Translations under genes and position numbers: made by a program
The notes under the pieces: model-generated
Told to the model about the DNA's origin: nothing
The model's input: the letters and a program-made list of their open reading frames with translations, nothing else
The model's database searches: none
Shown here: positions 1 through 5,135 of the stretch, one piece after another
Position numbering within the stretch: position 1 is the first letter of the stretch
Layout: every line of letters begins with the position of its first letter
Assembly (NCBI GenBank): GCA_021817755.1
Contig: JAKAGC010000367.1
Coordinates: 1-5,153, forward strand
DNA: 5,153 nt
Source of the DNA: Acidobacteriota bacterium
GTDB lineage: Bacteria; Acidobacteriota; Aminicenantia; UBA2199
Direction: 5' to 3'

Positions 1-241
1 GGACTTTCCAATTTTTAAAAACATCTCCCAATTCTTCATATTTTACTTTTGCAAGGGGGGGATACATCATCAGGATTAACCCGATAGCTATGGGAATGTT
101 GGTGGTTCCACTATTAAAAATATTCCAGAACCGGACAACGGAAGGAAACAGATAACCTGCTCCAACGCCGACAGCCATTGCAATAAATATCCATAAGGTT
201 AAAAAACGATCGAGAAACGATAATTTTTTTACGCTCTCCAT
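1..241 (-). CDS. acr3: ACR3-family arsenite efflux carrier, N-terminal part (runs off left edge)
   Basis: Inner-membrane carrier that exports arsenite from the cytoplasm, the last step of many ars systems. Only the first 80 residues are inside the window; the family is usually about 350 residues with ten membrane segments. The N-terminus matches ACR3 closely: a [14 protein letters not shown] start, a first membrane segment at about residues 14-34, then the family hallmark [20 protein letters not shown] at residues 45-64, followed by KVKYEELG. The catalytic Cys of membrane segment 4 lies beyond the edge and cannot be checked. The start at 241 is preferred because GGAGGA lies 7 bases upstream; an in-frame ATG at 256 has no good ribosome site. 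It begins 22 bases after the ccdA stop, so it is probably the next gene of the same operon. The run of seven G at 55-61 was read carefully and keeps the frame open. Assignment is firm by signature; completeness of the gene is unknown. Confidence 0.93.
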   Translation of the reverse strand, partial: MESVKKLSFLDRFLTLWIFIAMAVGVGAGYLFPSVVRFWNIFNSGTTNIPIAIGLILMMYPPLAKVKYEELGDVFKNWKV

Positions 242-248
242 ACGAAAA

Positions 249-254
249 TCCTCC
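249..254 (-). promoter_or_regulatory. Ribosome binding site of acr3
   Basis: GGAGGA on the minus strand, 7 bases before the ATG at 241. It decides between the two in-frame ATGs: the one at 256 would sit upstream of this site and has only a weak AAGAAA before it. Confidence 0.75.
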
Positions 255-263
255 ATTTTCTTA

Positions 264-959
264 TTAAACGGTTAATAAATAAATACCGCCGATTATAACC
301 AGGACGCCGCATATTCGTTTTAATATCAGAGTCCCTTTCGATTTTTGTGTCCAGTTGAGATATTTTTGGACAACACCGGTAAATGTACCGGCCAGAACGA
401 TTACGAGACAATGACCGATTCCATAAGCGAGCATCAGGAAGGCACCATACAGGACACCTTTCCCGGAAGTGGAAAACGTCATCCCGATAATAGGAGCCAT
501 GTATGCAAATGTACATGGACCTAATGCAATCCCGAAAATCAGACCCAAGAGAAAAGCAGCAAATATTCCTTTCTTTTTCATCTTGACACCACTTAGTCCG
601 GGAATCGTGATGGGAATAATATCAAGTAAATATATCCCTACGGCAAAAAACACAATTGCTACCATCACATTTCCCCATTTCCCAATATCACCCAACATTC
701 GCCCCATAAGTGATGTAATTACTCCAATTAATCCAATGGTAAAGAGAATTCCGATGGAAAAAGAAAGTGATGTGTAAAAGGTTCGTTTTAAATTCTGTTT
801 TTCCTGATCTCCGATAAAAGCAACGATGAGGGGAATACTGGTAAGATGACAGGGACTGAGAAGTAAACTGACTATACCCCATAAAAAAGCACCAAAAAAA
901 GCAATTAAAGGAGCGGCTTCAATTAAACCCGACAGCCATTCGAATAATCCGTCGATCAT
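264..959 (-). CDS. ccdA: CcdA/DsbD-type transmembrane thiol electron carrier
   Basis: A 231-residue protein of the cytochrome c biogenesis transmembrane family (CcdA, equal to the membrane core of DsbD). The family passes electrons from cytoplasmic thioredoxin across the membrane to extracytoplasmic thiol proteins through a Cys pair. Six hydrophobic segments are visible at about residues 17-46, 62-86, 96-116, 131-158, 168-192 and 211-230. The two key Cys sit in the expected places: Cys37 in [10 protein letters not shown] (segment 1) and Cys149 in [12 protein letters not shown] (segment 4). Extra Cys are at 184 and 217. Length is normal for CcdA. Its start overlaps the stop of the preceding thioredoxin gene in an ATGA, implying translational coupling and making that thioredoxin its likely partner. 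No cytochrome c maturation genes are nearby, so a role in the arsenic cluster is more likely than haem attachment; that is inference. Confidence 0.9.
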   Translation of the reverse strand: MIDGLFEWLSGLIEAAPLIAFFGAFLWGIVSLLLSPCHLTSIPLIVAFIGDQEKQNLKRTFYTSLSFSIGILFTIGLIGVITSLMGRMLGDIGKWGNVMVAIVFFAVGIYLLDIIPITIPGLSGVKMKKKGIFAAFLLGLIFGIALGPCTFAYMAPIIGMTFSTSGKGVLYGAFLMLAYGIGHCLVIVLAGTFTGVVQKYLNWTQKSKGTLILKRICGVLVIIGGIYLLTV

Positions 960-1381
960 TGGTTATTGCCTTTTTTTACGCCTTTCTGTTCAAGGATTTT
1001 GACGAGTTCTTCTTTTGGGAAAAAACCTTCATGCCTGAAATACTCTTTCCCATCTTTATCGAGGAAAACTTGTGTGGGGATTAAACGGATTTTAAATTTT
1101 TCTGCATACGGCTTTCCTTCATCTGTCCAGACATCATGAAATACTACTTTTACCTGTCCTGCATATTCTTTTTTTATTTCATCCATAATCGGAACCATTT
1201 TTTTACAGGGGATGCAACGTACGGAACCTAATTCAACGAACGTCACCAGGATGTTTTCATTTGTGGTTGATTCTTGTTTTTTTGATTCATCGGCATTCAA
1301 AGTAGTTAATTGATTAATCCCAGTAATTAAGATTATCGCGGCAAGTAATGCAAAAATTAATGTGATGTTTTTCTTGTTCAT
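956..1381 (-). CDS. Membrane-anchored extracytoplasmic thioredoxin-like protein (CIPC)
   Basis: A 141-residue thioredoxin-fold protein. A short basic N-terminus (MNKKN) is followed by a hydrophobic stretch at residues 6-24, with no lipobox Cys, so it is either an uncleaved anchor or a cleavable signal; the thioredoxin domain should face outside the cytoplasm. The redox motif is Cys56-Ile-Pro-Cys59 within GSVRCIPCKKMVP, and the conserved cis-proline is Pro102 in RLIPTQVFLD. It probably receives electrons from the CcdA protein encoded next, with which it overlaps by 4 bases, and reduces an unknown extracytoplasmic disulfide or oxidised substrate. The start at 1381 is chosen because AAGGAG lies 5 bases upstream and the signal begins right there; an ATG at 1405 would add eight polar residues and overlap the previous gene. 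It follows the DGC gene by 13 bases. The fold and redox site are secure; the substrate is unknown. Confidence 0.9.
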   Translation of the reverse strand: MNKKNITLIFALLAAIILITGINQLTTLNADESKKQESTTNENILVTFVELGSVRCIPCKKMVPIMDEIKKEYAGQVKVVFHDVWTDEGKPYAEKFKIRLIPTQVFLDKDGKEYFRHEGFFPKEELVKILEQKGVKKGNNQ

Positions 1382-1386
1382 GATTT

Positions 1387-1392
1387 CTCCTT
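1387..1392 (-). promoter_or_regulatory. Ribosome binding site fixing the thioredoxin start at 1381
   Basis: AAGGAG on the minus strand with a 5-base spacer to the ATG at 1381. It supports that start over the upstream in-frame ATG at 1405, which would overlap the end of the DGC gene. Confidence 0.75.
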
Positions 1393-1394
1393 TA

Positions 1395-1796
1395 TTATGA
1401 TGCAACCGGATTTAGTCGCTTTTGTTTTATTTTTTCGCTCATTTCCAGGATGATTTCATCTGAAACAGGAGTGATTCCTTTGGTTAGTCCCATATCGGTT
1501 AAGATATAAGAGATAGGAGTCACTCCGATACGTTCCAGGGTCTTTTTTGCACATGCTACCTGGCATCCATCGATAGTGATATTCTGATTAGTTCCTTTTG
1601 CAGATTCTATAAAACCAGTGAGGTCTGCACCGATTCCCGCCAGACATGTCATTTTACCTATTCCGTCCTGTCGTAACTTACGAACAATACGGTCTGCTAT
1701 CTCACCGACATCAGCAGCGCCGGAACAGGAATACAATAAAACGGTATTTTCTTTGCTACAGCCACAACTACAGTTTATTTTTCTTCCATTATCCAT
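1395..1796 (-). CDS. DGC-domain putative zinc-binding protein
   Basis: A 133-residue soluble Cys-rich protein of the DGC family, named for its Asp-Gly-Cys motif and commonly labelled putative zinc-binding; its biochemical role is not established. The signature is here as DGCQVACAKKTLE with Cys78 and Cys82. Further family-like parts are YSCSGAADVGEIADR (Cys24) and MTCLAGIGADL (Cys51). The N-terminus carries a compact CSCGC cluster (Cys9, Cys11, Cys13), giving seven Cys in all. No membrane segment or signal is seen, so it should be cytoplasmic. It overlaps the end of the preceding small thioredoxin gene by 22 bases and has GAGG 10 bases ahead of its ATG, so it is expressed with it. Position inside an ars operon suggests binding or delivery of a thiophilic metal or metalloid, possibly arsenite, with the neighbouring thioredoxin keeping the Cys reduced; this is inference. 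Family assignment is confident, function is not. Confidence 0.85.
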   Translation of the reverse strand: MDNGRKINCSCGCSKENTVLLYSCSGAADVGEIADRIVRKLRQDGIGKMTCLAGIGADLTGFIESAKGTNQNITIDGCQVACAKKTLERIGVTPISYILTDMGLTKGITPVSDEIILEMSEKIKQKRLNPVAS

Positions 1797-2014
1797 TTTT
1801 GAATATCCTCTAATTTTGGGATACGGCCAGCGATTTTGACTTCACCGTTAATAGCCAATGCAGGGGTAATCATTACACCGTAATTGGTGATGGTTTGAAG
1901 ATCGGTAATTTTGGTTACTTCAGCATCTGCGCCGGTGTTTGTTACGGCCTGGCGAGCCAGTTCATATGTCTTTGTACATTTGGGGCATCCGGGCCCCAGG
2001 ACTTCGATAATCAT
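1775..2014 (-). CDS. Small thioredoxin-like redox protein, MTH895/TM0996 type (CPKC)
   Basis: A 79-residue cytoplasmic protein matching the short thioredoxin/glutaredoxin-like family typified by MTH895 and TM0996, often annotated as redox-active disulfide protein 2. The active site is Cys10-Pro-Lys-Cys13 in LGPGCPKCTKTYELA near the N-terminus, and the cis-proline is Pro51 in GVMITPALAINGEVK. The pattern of a strand, CPKC, a helix, then TPALAING and a final KLEDIQKWI helix covers the whole fold, so the gene is complete at the usual length of nearly 80 residues. GAGG lies 6 bases before the ATG. The gene is 93 bases downstream of arsP, a placement I recall as common for this family next to ArsP-type permeases, and its last 22 bases overlap the DGC gene. 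It may reduce the permease, the DGC protein or an arsenical; the sequence does not say which. Confidence 0.9.
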   Translation of the reverse strand: MIIEVLGPGCPKCTKTYELARQAVTNTGADAEVTKITDLQTITNYGVMITPALAINGEVKIAGRIPKLEDIQKWIMEEK

Positions 2015-2032
2015 CGTACACCTCGTTTTATT

Positions 2033-2078
2033 ATCAATCGTAAATGGAGGTACTGTGGTACATGAATTTACGATCGAT
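2033..2078 (-). repeat. Long inverted repeat / RNA hairpin between arsP and the small thioredoxin gene
   Basis: The arms 2033-2045 and 2066-2078 can pair over 13 positions in the minus-strand RNA, with one G-U pair; nine of the pairs (ATCGTAAAT with ATTTACGAT) are perfect and adjacent to the loop. Inside the 20-base gap a second small stem, GTAC with GTAC around CACA, can form. No T-run follows on the minus strand, so it does not look like an intrinsic terminator. It ends 8 bases before the GAGG ribosome site of the next gene. It may stabilise or process the intercistronic mRNA, tune translation of the small thioredoxin, or be a protein-binding site. It does not resemble the candidate ArsR operators. 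Confidence 0.55.
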
Positions 2079-2107
2079 TATTTATTTAATTAGTTTAATA
2101 TACGGGA

Positions 2108-3280
2108 TCAACCGAATAACATACCGAAAGCAAGACCGCAAAGAGTAGAGAAGATAATCACAAGCAAGACAAAAACAGCGGTCTTTTTAAATCCTAAAAT
2201 ACTATTTATAACGAGCATACTGGGCAGACTAACAGCAGGGCCGGATAATAGTAAGGCTAAAGCGGGGCCTTTTCCCATTCCTGAACCGATTAAACCTTGA
2301 AGAATGGGAACTTCGGTTAATGTGGCAAAATACATAAATGCCCCGAATATGGAAGCAAATAGGTTGGCAAAAATTGAATTACCACCGACTAATTGGGCCA
2401 CTATACGGGAAGGAATCAATCCTTCAAATCCCGGACGCCCTAAAAGTAGACCTGAAACAAGTACTCCCATTAATAAAAGAGGGAGTATTTGCTTTGAAAA
2501 ACCCCAGGTGGAAAATGTCCAATCTGTAAGCTCTTCTTTCCGGAACCATCTAAACAAAATATATCCGAGCAAAAGAAGGAATGCAGCGGTAATAATCCAC
2601 TTAGAATTAAAAATTAGAGTCCAAAACCCATGATCGCCTGCTTGAGGTTTTCCCCAATTGGCGAATACCAGGATTCCAACCATAGAAGCAAAGTAAATTG
2701 TCGTTTTCCATAAAGGGCGATCTTCTTGTAAATCGGAAACCATGAACCCTCCTTCGGGTTTTCGTTTTTTTTCTTCGGAAAGGAAGAAAAAGTGCATGAG
2801 TAATCCGATAAAAATACTAAGGATAATGGCACCCAATGCACGGGCAATACCGATATCGAGTCCGAGGATTCTAGCGGATAGAATTATTGCCAATACATTG
2901 ATGGCGGGTCCTGAATATAAGAAAGTGCTGGCAGGTCCTAATCCTGCACCACGTTTATAAATCCCTGAGAAAATTGGTAAAACGGTACAAGAGCATACGG
3001 CAAGAATAGTACCGGATACGGATGCAACACTGTATGCAAGAAATTTGTTTGCATCGGGACCGAAGTATTTCATTACGGATTCCTGTTTAAGAAATACGGT
3101 TATTGCTCCTGCAATAAAAAAAGCAGGCACGAGGCATAAGATGACATGTTCCCTTGCGTACCACCGCAATAATGCGAATGCTTCGAAAAGGGGGCCTTTA
3201 AATGGCAAAATTGATAATGGAAAAAAATAACAAATTAAAAATATTCCAAGAATTAAAAAAAGTGTTCTGAGTTCTTTCAT
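2108..3280 (-). CDS. arsP: ArsP-type permease (DUF318 family), predicted organoarsenical efflux
   Basis: A 390-residue integral membrane protein of the ArsP/DUF318 permease family. Characterised ArsP proteins export trivalent organoarsenicals such as methylarsenite and reduced roxarsone. About ten membrane segments are visible in two halves, split by a charged cytoplasmic-looking loop at about residues 168-192 (SEEKKRKPEGG). The family signature AVCSCTVLPIFSGIYKRGAG (residues 94-113) holds the paired Cys96 and Cys98 that could bind As(III). The two halves carry matching elements, FLYSGPAIN at 120-128 and LLLSGPAVS at 343-351, as expected for an internally duplicated transporter; TLTEVPILQGLIGSGMGKG precedes the second. 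The start at 3280 has AAGGA 8 bases upstream. It follows arsR by 134 bases, a gap with a candidate ArsR operator. Other DUF318 permeases have unknown substrates, so arsenic specificity rests mainly on the arsR and acr3 context. Confidence 0.88.
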   Translation of the reverse strand: MKELRTLFLILGIFLICYFFPLSILPFKGPLFEAFALLRWYAREHVILCLVPAFFIAGAITVFLKQESVMKYFGPDANKFLAYSVASVSGTILAVCSCTVLPIFSGIYKRGAGLGPASTFLYSGPAINVLAIILSARILGLDIGIARALGAIILSIFIGLLMHFFFLSEEKKRKPEGGFMVSDLQEDRPLWKTTIYFASMVGILVFANWGKPQAGDHGFWTLIFNSKWIITAAFLLLLGYILFRWFRKEELTDWTFSTWGFSKQILPLLLMGVLVSGLLLGRPGFEGLIPSRIVAQLVGGNSIFANLFASIFGAFMYFATLTEVPILQGLIGSGMGKGPALALLLSGPAVSLPSMLVINSILGFKKTAVFVLLVIIFSTLCGLAFGMLFG

Positions 3281-3343
3281 TGTTTCAATCCTTTTTAATA
3301 TGATCTGGAAAAGAAAATTTGTATAGGTAATTTGTGTGATTCT

Positions 3344-3363
3344 ATATTGGCGAATGACGATAT
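3344..3363 (-). promoter_or_regulatory. Candidate ArsR operator upstream of arsP (imperfect dyad)
   Basis: A 20-base imperfect dyad, ATATTGGC-GAAT-GACGATAT as read on the plus strand, with the same 8-4-8 layout as the perfect dyad at the arsR start. Each half matches the perfect half-site ATATCGGT at six of eight positions. It lies in the 134-base gap between arsR and arsP. A TATAGA that could act as -10 abuts it on the arsP side, but I see no good -35, so arsP may have a weak own promoter or depend on read-through from arsR. The rest of this gap shows nothing else convincing, and no terminator after arsR. Confidence 0.45.
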
Positions 3364-3414
3364 GGATTTTTGAGATTTACTTCTTTTCCTAAATGTTACA
3401 TTCATTATTGATTC

Positions 3415-3756
3415 TCACTTTTTACAAAGCTGATTTCGATCGGCGCGTTCCATAATGCTTATATCATTTTCCATTAGCGAATCCTGGGTAGCCTGGGATT
3501 TTATAATGGGTAGGATTTCGTTAAGCCAGGGATTGGATTGATTGAGGATATATTCTACCCATAGTTTATCTTTCTGAGCAATAACAATATCGGTGTCTTT
3601 CAGTACTTTCAAGTGTCCTGAGACTGTCGATTGAGATAAGCGAAGGATATAAGTAAGTTCACAAACGCATAACGGTTTTTGGCAAAGCATATTAACGATT
3701 CTAAGGCGATTTTTATCGCTCAGCGCTTTGAATATATTTTCAAGTTCTTTTAGCAT
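3415..3756 (-). CDS. arsR: ArsR-family arsenic-responsive repressor
   Basis: A 113-residue winged-helix repressor of the ArsR/SmtB family, expected to bind operator DNA as a dimer and release it on binding As(III). It begins MLKELENIFKALSDKNRLRI, standard for the family. Residues 30-34 (CVCEL) match the CVCDL metal-site motif of E. coli ArsR; the third E. coli ligand (Cys37) is Thr35 here, but Cys25 and Cys111 could supply a third thiol. The recognition helix lies at about residues 41-55 (LSQSTVSGHLKVLKD), followed by the wing near KDKLWVEYIL. The start at 3756 is chosen by family alignment and by GGTGG 8 bases upstream; the longer frame opens with a TTG at 3804 that is itself the -35 hexamer, so it would start upstream of the promoter. 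The gene is first in the arsenic cluster and is probably self-repressed through the dyad covering its start. Confidence 0.93.
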   Translation of the reverse strand: MLKELENIFKALSDKNRLRIVNMLCQKPLCVCELTYILRLSQSTVSGHLKVLKDTDIVIAQKDKLWVEYILNQSNPWLNEILPIIKSQATQDSLMENDISIMERADRNQLCKK

Positions 3757-3774
3757 ATCGGTAACCACCGATAT
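3755..3774 (-). promoter_or_regulatory. Candidate ArsR operator at the arsR start (perfect dyad)
   Basis: Perfect inverted repeat ATATCGGT-AACC-ACCGATAT with eight-base arms and a four-base spacer. It starts one base after the arsR -10, covers the inferred transcription start and the GGTGG ribosome site, and reaches into the ATG. Binding here would block arsR transcription directly, as expected for autoregulation. The dyad could also fold in the short leader RNA and mask the ribosome site. Assignment to ArsR rests on position, symmetry and a related copy before arsP; no binding data are available. Confidence 0.7.
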
Positions 3775-3775
3775 A

Positions 3776-3804
3776 ATAGTAGCAGAATATTTTTTAAAAG
3801 TCAA
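3776..3804 (-). promoter_or_regulatory. arsR promoter (sigma70-like)
   Basis: Minus-strand -35 TTGACT at 3799-3804 and -10 TACTAT at 3776-3781 with a 17-base spacer. Transcription should start near 3769, giving a leader of only about 13 bases that opens with the GGTGG ribosome site. The candidate operator lies just downstream of the -10. The TTG of the -35 is the first codon of a longer arsR frame, which argues against that longer start. Confidence 0.75.
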
Positions 3805-3824
3805 CTGGAATTGTTAAACGTGTG

Positions 3825-3853
3825 TTTCCAATTTCGTTTTATTCGTTTATAAT
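3825..3853 (+). promoter_or_regulatory. arcA promoter (sigma70-like), divergent from arsR
   Basis: Plus-strand -10 TATAAT at 3848-3853 is a perfect consensus; the -35 TTTCCA at 3825-3830 matches four of six, with a 17-base spacer. Transcription would begin near 3860, again leaving a leader of about 13 bases led by the ribosome site. The -35 boxes of this promoter and the arsR promoter are 20 bases apart, back to back. An imperfect dyad, AATTG at 3809-3813 and CAATT at 3829-3833, flanks the -35 and might bind a regulator, but its core is poorly symmetric. Confidence 0.6.
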
Positions 3854-3859
3854 GATAGT

Positions 3860-3864
3860 GGAGG
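3860..3864 (+). promoter_or_regulatory. Ribosome binding site of arcA
   Basis: GGAGG 8 bases before the ATG at 3873. It rules out the earlier in-frame starts at 3822 and 3852, which lie upstream of this site and, for 3822, upstream of the -10. Confidence 0.85.
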
Positions 3865-3872
3865 AATTAAGA

Positions 3873-5135
3873 ATGAATCATTTTGAAGTATGTGTACAAT
3901 CGGAAATCGGTGAATTGGAAGGCGTTATTCTACATCGTCCGGGAAATGAAGTTGAGAATATGACCCCGGAAAATGTCGAACGGGCTTTATACAGTGATAT
4001 TCTTAACCTCGCAGTGGTATTGCCTGAATATTCTCAATTACAAGGGGTCCTTGAAAAAGTGACCAGGACATTCTTTGTAAGAAATTTACTTACTGAAGTA
4101 CTGGGAGAGAAAAACGTAAAGGAAAATCTTCTTAGAAAAATCTGTAATAATGAAGGCGTGTGCAACATAATGGAAGAATTGGGAGATTTTACCGATGACG
4201 AATTAGCGGCTCATTTAATTGAAGGGGTAGTAATGAAAAAAGATACGCTTTCGCGTTTTTTGAGTAAGGAATATTATTCCTTACAACCATTACATAATTT
4301 TTTCTTCACGCGAGATGCAGCTATATCTATGGATCATTGGGTATTAATCGGTAAAATGGCAGGGCAGGTGAGGGAGAGAGAAACGATTATTATGGAAACC
4401 ATTTTTGAATTCCATCCAATGTTCCGAACAAAAACGGTAAATCCTATAAAGGGAGAATTTGATGGGATTAAAGGTATTACGATAGAGGGAGGGGATGTAT
4501 TGGTTGCTCGAGAAGATGTTTTATTAATAGGTATGGGGGCTCGAACAACTGCGGCGGGTATCGATTTTATTATTGATCATTTTAAAGCAAAAAAAATAAA
4601 AAAACATATCATCGTACAAGAGTTGCCTCTTCATCCGGAATCATTTATACATCTGGATATGATATTTACATTTCTGGATGTGAATAAGTGTATGGTCTTC
4701 GAACCTATCATCCGGATGCATAACCATTATCGAACGATTCATATCCATGTTGAAAACGGGAAAGTGTATTCGATAAGGGAAGAAAAAAATATCCTGGAAA
4801 TTTTAAGTAAATTGGGTTTTAACCTGGAACCTGTTTTTTGTGGTGGGACGAAAGATTCGTGGTATCAGGAACGGGAGCAATGGCATAGTGGTGCCAATTT
4901 TTTTGCTATTGGACCGGGGAAAGTCATCGGGTATGGCAGAAATATCCACACAATTGAAGAATTAAACAAAAATGGTTTTTCGGTGCTTGATGCACGAAAA
5001 ATTATAAATGGAAGCGTGAATATAGAGGATTATCAGAAATATGTGATTACGATTCATGGGGCTGAATTGTCCAGGGGTGGAGGCGGTTGCCGGTGTATGA
5101 CCATGCCTGTTAAACGAAAAAATGTTAACTGGTGA
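3873..5135 (+). CDS. arcA: Arginine deiminase
   Basis: A 420-residue cytoplasmic enzyme that hydrolyses L-arginine to L-citrulline and ammonia, first step of the arginine deiminase pathway that yields ATP and alkalises the cell. Length is normal for the family. The N-terminus SEIGELEGVILHRPGNEVEN is typical. Catalytic residues are all present: Asp148 in NFFFTRDAA, Glu205 in TIEGGDVLVA, His260 and Asp262 in ESFIHLDMIFTFLD, and the nucleophile Cys408 in RGGGGCRCMTMP. Arg224 in GARTTAAGI also sits in a family motif. Cys406, two residues before the nucleophile, stands where other members I recall have Pro or another residue. The start at 3873 is set by GGAGG and by family alignment. It is divergent from arsR; the other pathway genes (ornithine carbamoyltransferase, carbamate kinase, antiporter) are not in the window but could lie to the right. 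A link with arsenic is not shown by the sequence. Confidence 0.95.
   Translation: MNHFEVCVQSEIGELEGVILHRPGNEVENMTPENVERALYSDILNLAVVLPEYSQLQGVLEKVTRTFFVRNLLTEVLGEKNVKENLLRKICNNEGVCNIMEELGDFTDDELAAHLIEGVVMKKDTLSRFLSKEYYSLQPLHNFFFTRDAAISMDHWVLIGKMAGQVRERETIIMETIFEFHPMFRTKTVNPIKGEFDGIKGITIEGGDVLVAREDVLLIGMGARTTAAGIDFIIDHFKAKKIKKHIIVQELPLHPESFIHLDMIFTFLDVNKCMVFEPIIRMHNHYRTIHIHVENGKVYSIREEKNILEILSKLGFNLEPVFCGGTKDSWYQEREQWHSGANFFAIGPGKVIGYGRNIHTIEELNKNGFSVLDARKIINGSVNIEDYQKYVITIHGAELSRGGGGCRCMTMPVKRKNVNW

Noticed and set aside
55..61. Run of seven G in acr3 that might be a frameshift or phase-variable tract
   Set aside because: With seven bases the frame reads [12 protein letters not shown] as expected for ACR3; a frameshift appears only if one extra base is counted. 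Seven is short for phase variation.
1382..1405. Longer thioredoxin start at 1405
   Set aside because: The added residues are polar, overlap the DGC gene end, and the ATG at 1381 has AAGGAG at ideal spacing and starts the signal directly.
469..3230. Several plus-strand open frames of 60-109 codons across the arsenic cluster
   Set aside because: They lie opposite well-identified genes, have no recognisable domains, and arise from the reverse frames of those genes.
3391..3402. Small palindrome AATGT-T-ACATT after arsR as a terminator
   Set aside because: Five AT-rich pairs with a one-base centre and no T-run downstream on the minus strand; too weak for a terminator.
3757..3804. Longer arsR reading frame from a TTG at 3804
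   Set aside because: That TTG is the -35 hexamer and the -10 lies inside the added stretch, so this part would not be transcribed from the arsR promoter; the family aligns from the ATG at 3756.
3809..3833. Imperfect dyad AATTG/CAATT around the arcA -35
   Set aside because: Only five outer and two inner pairs match over 25 bases and it fits no ArgR, FNR or CRP site I can recognise, so I do not list it as its own operator.
3822..3872. Longer arcA start at 3822 or 3852
   Set aside because: These codons lie upstream of or within the -10 and before the GGAGG site; arginine deiminase homology starts just after 3873.
4587..4605. Two A-runs in arcA as a programmed slippage site
   Set aside because: The frame continues through KAKKIKKHIIVQEL to an intact C-terminus with the catalytic Cys, and no alternative product is suggested.
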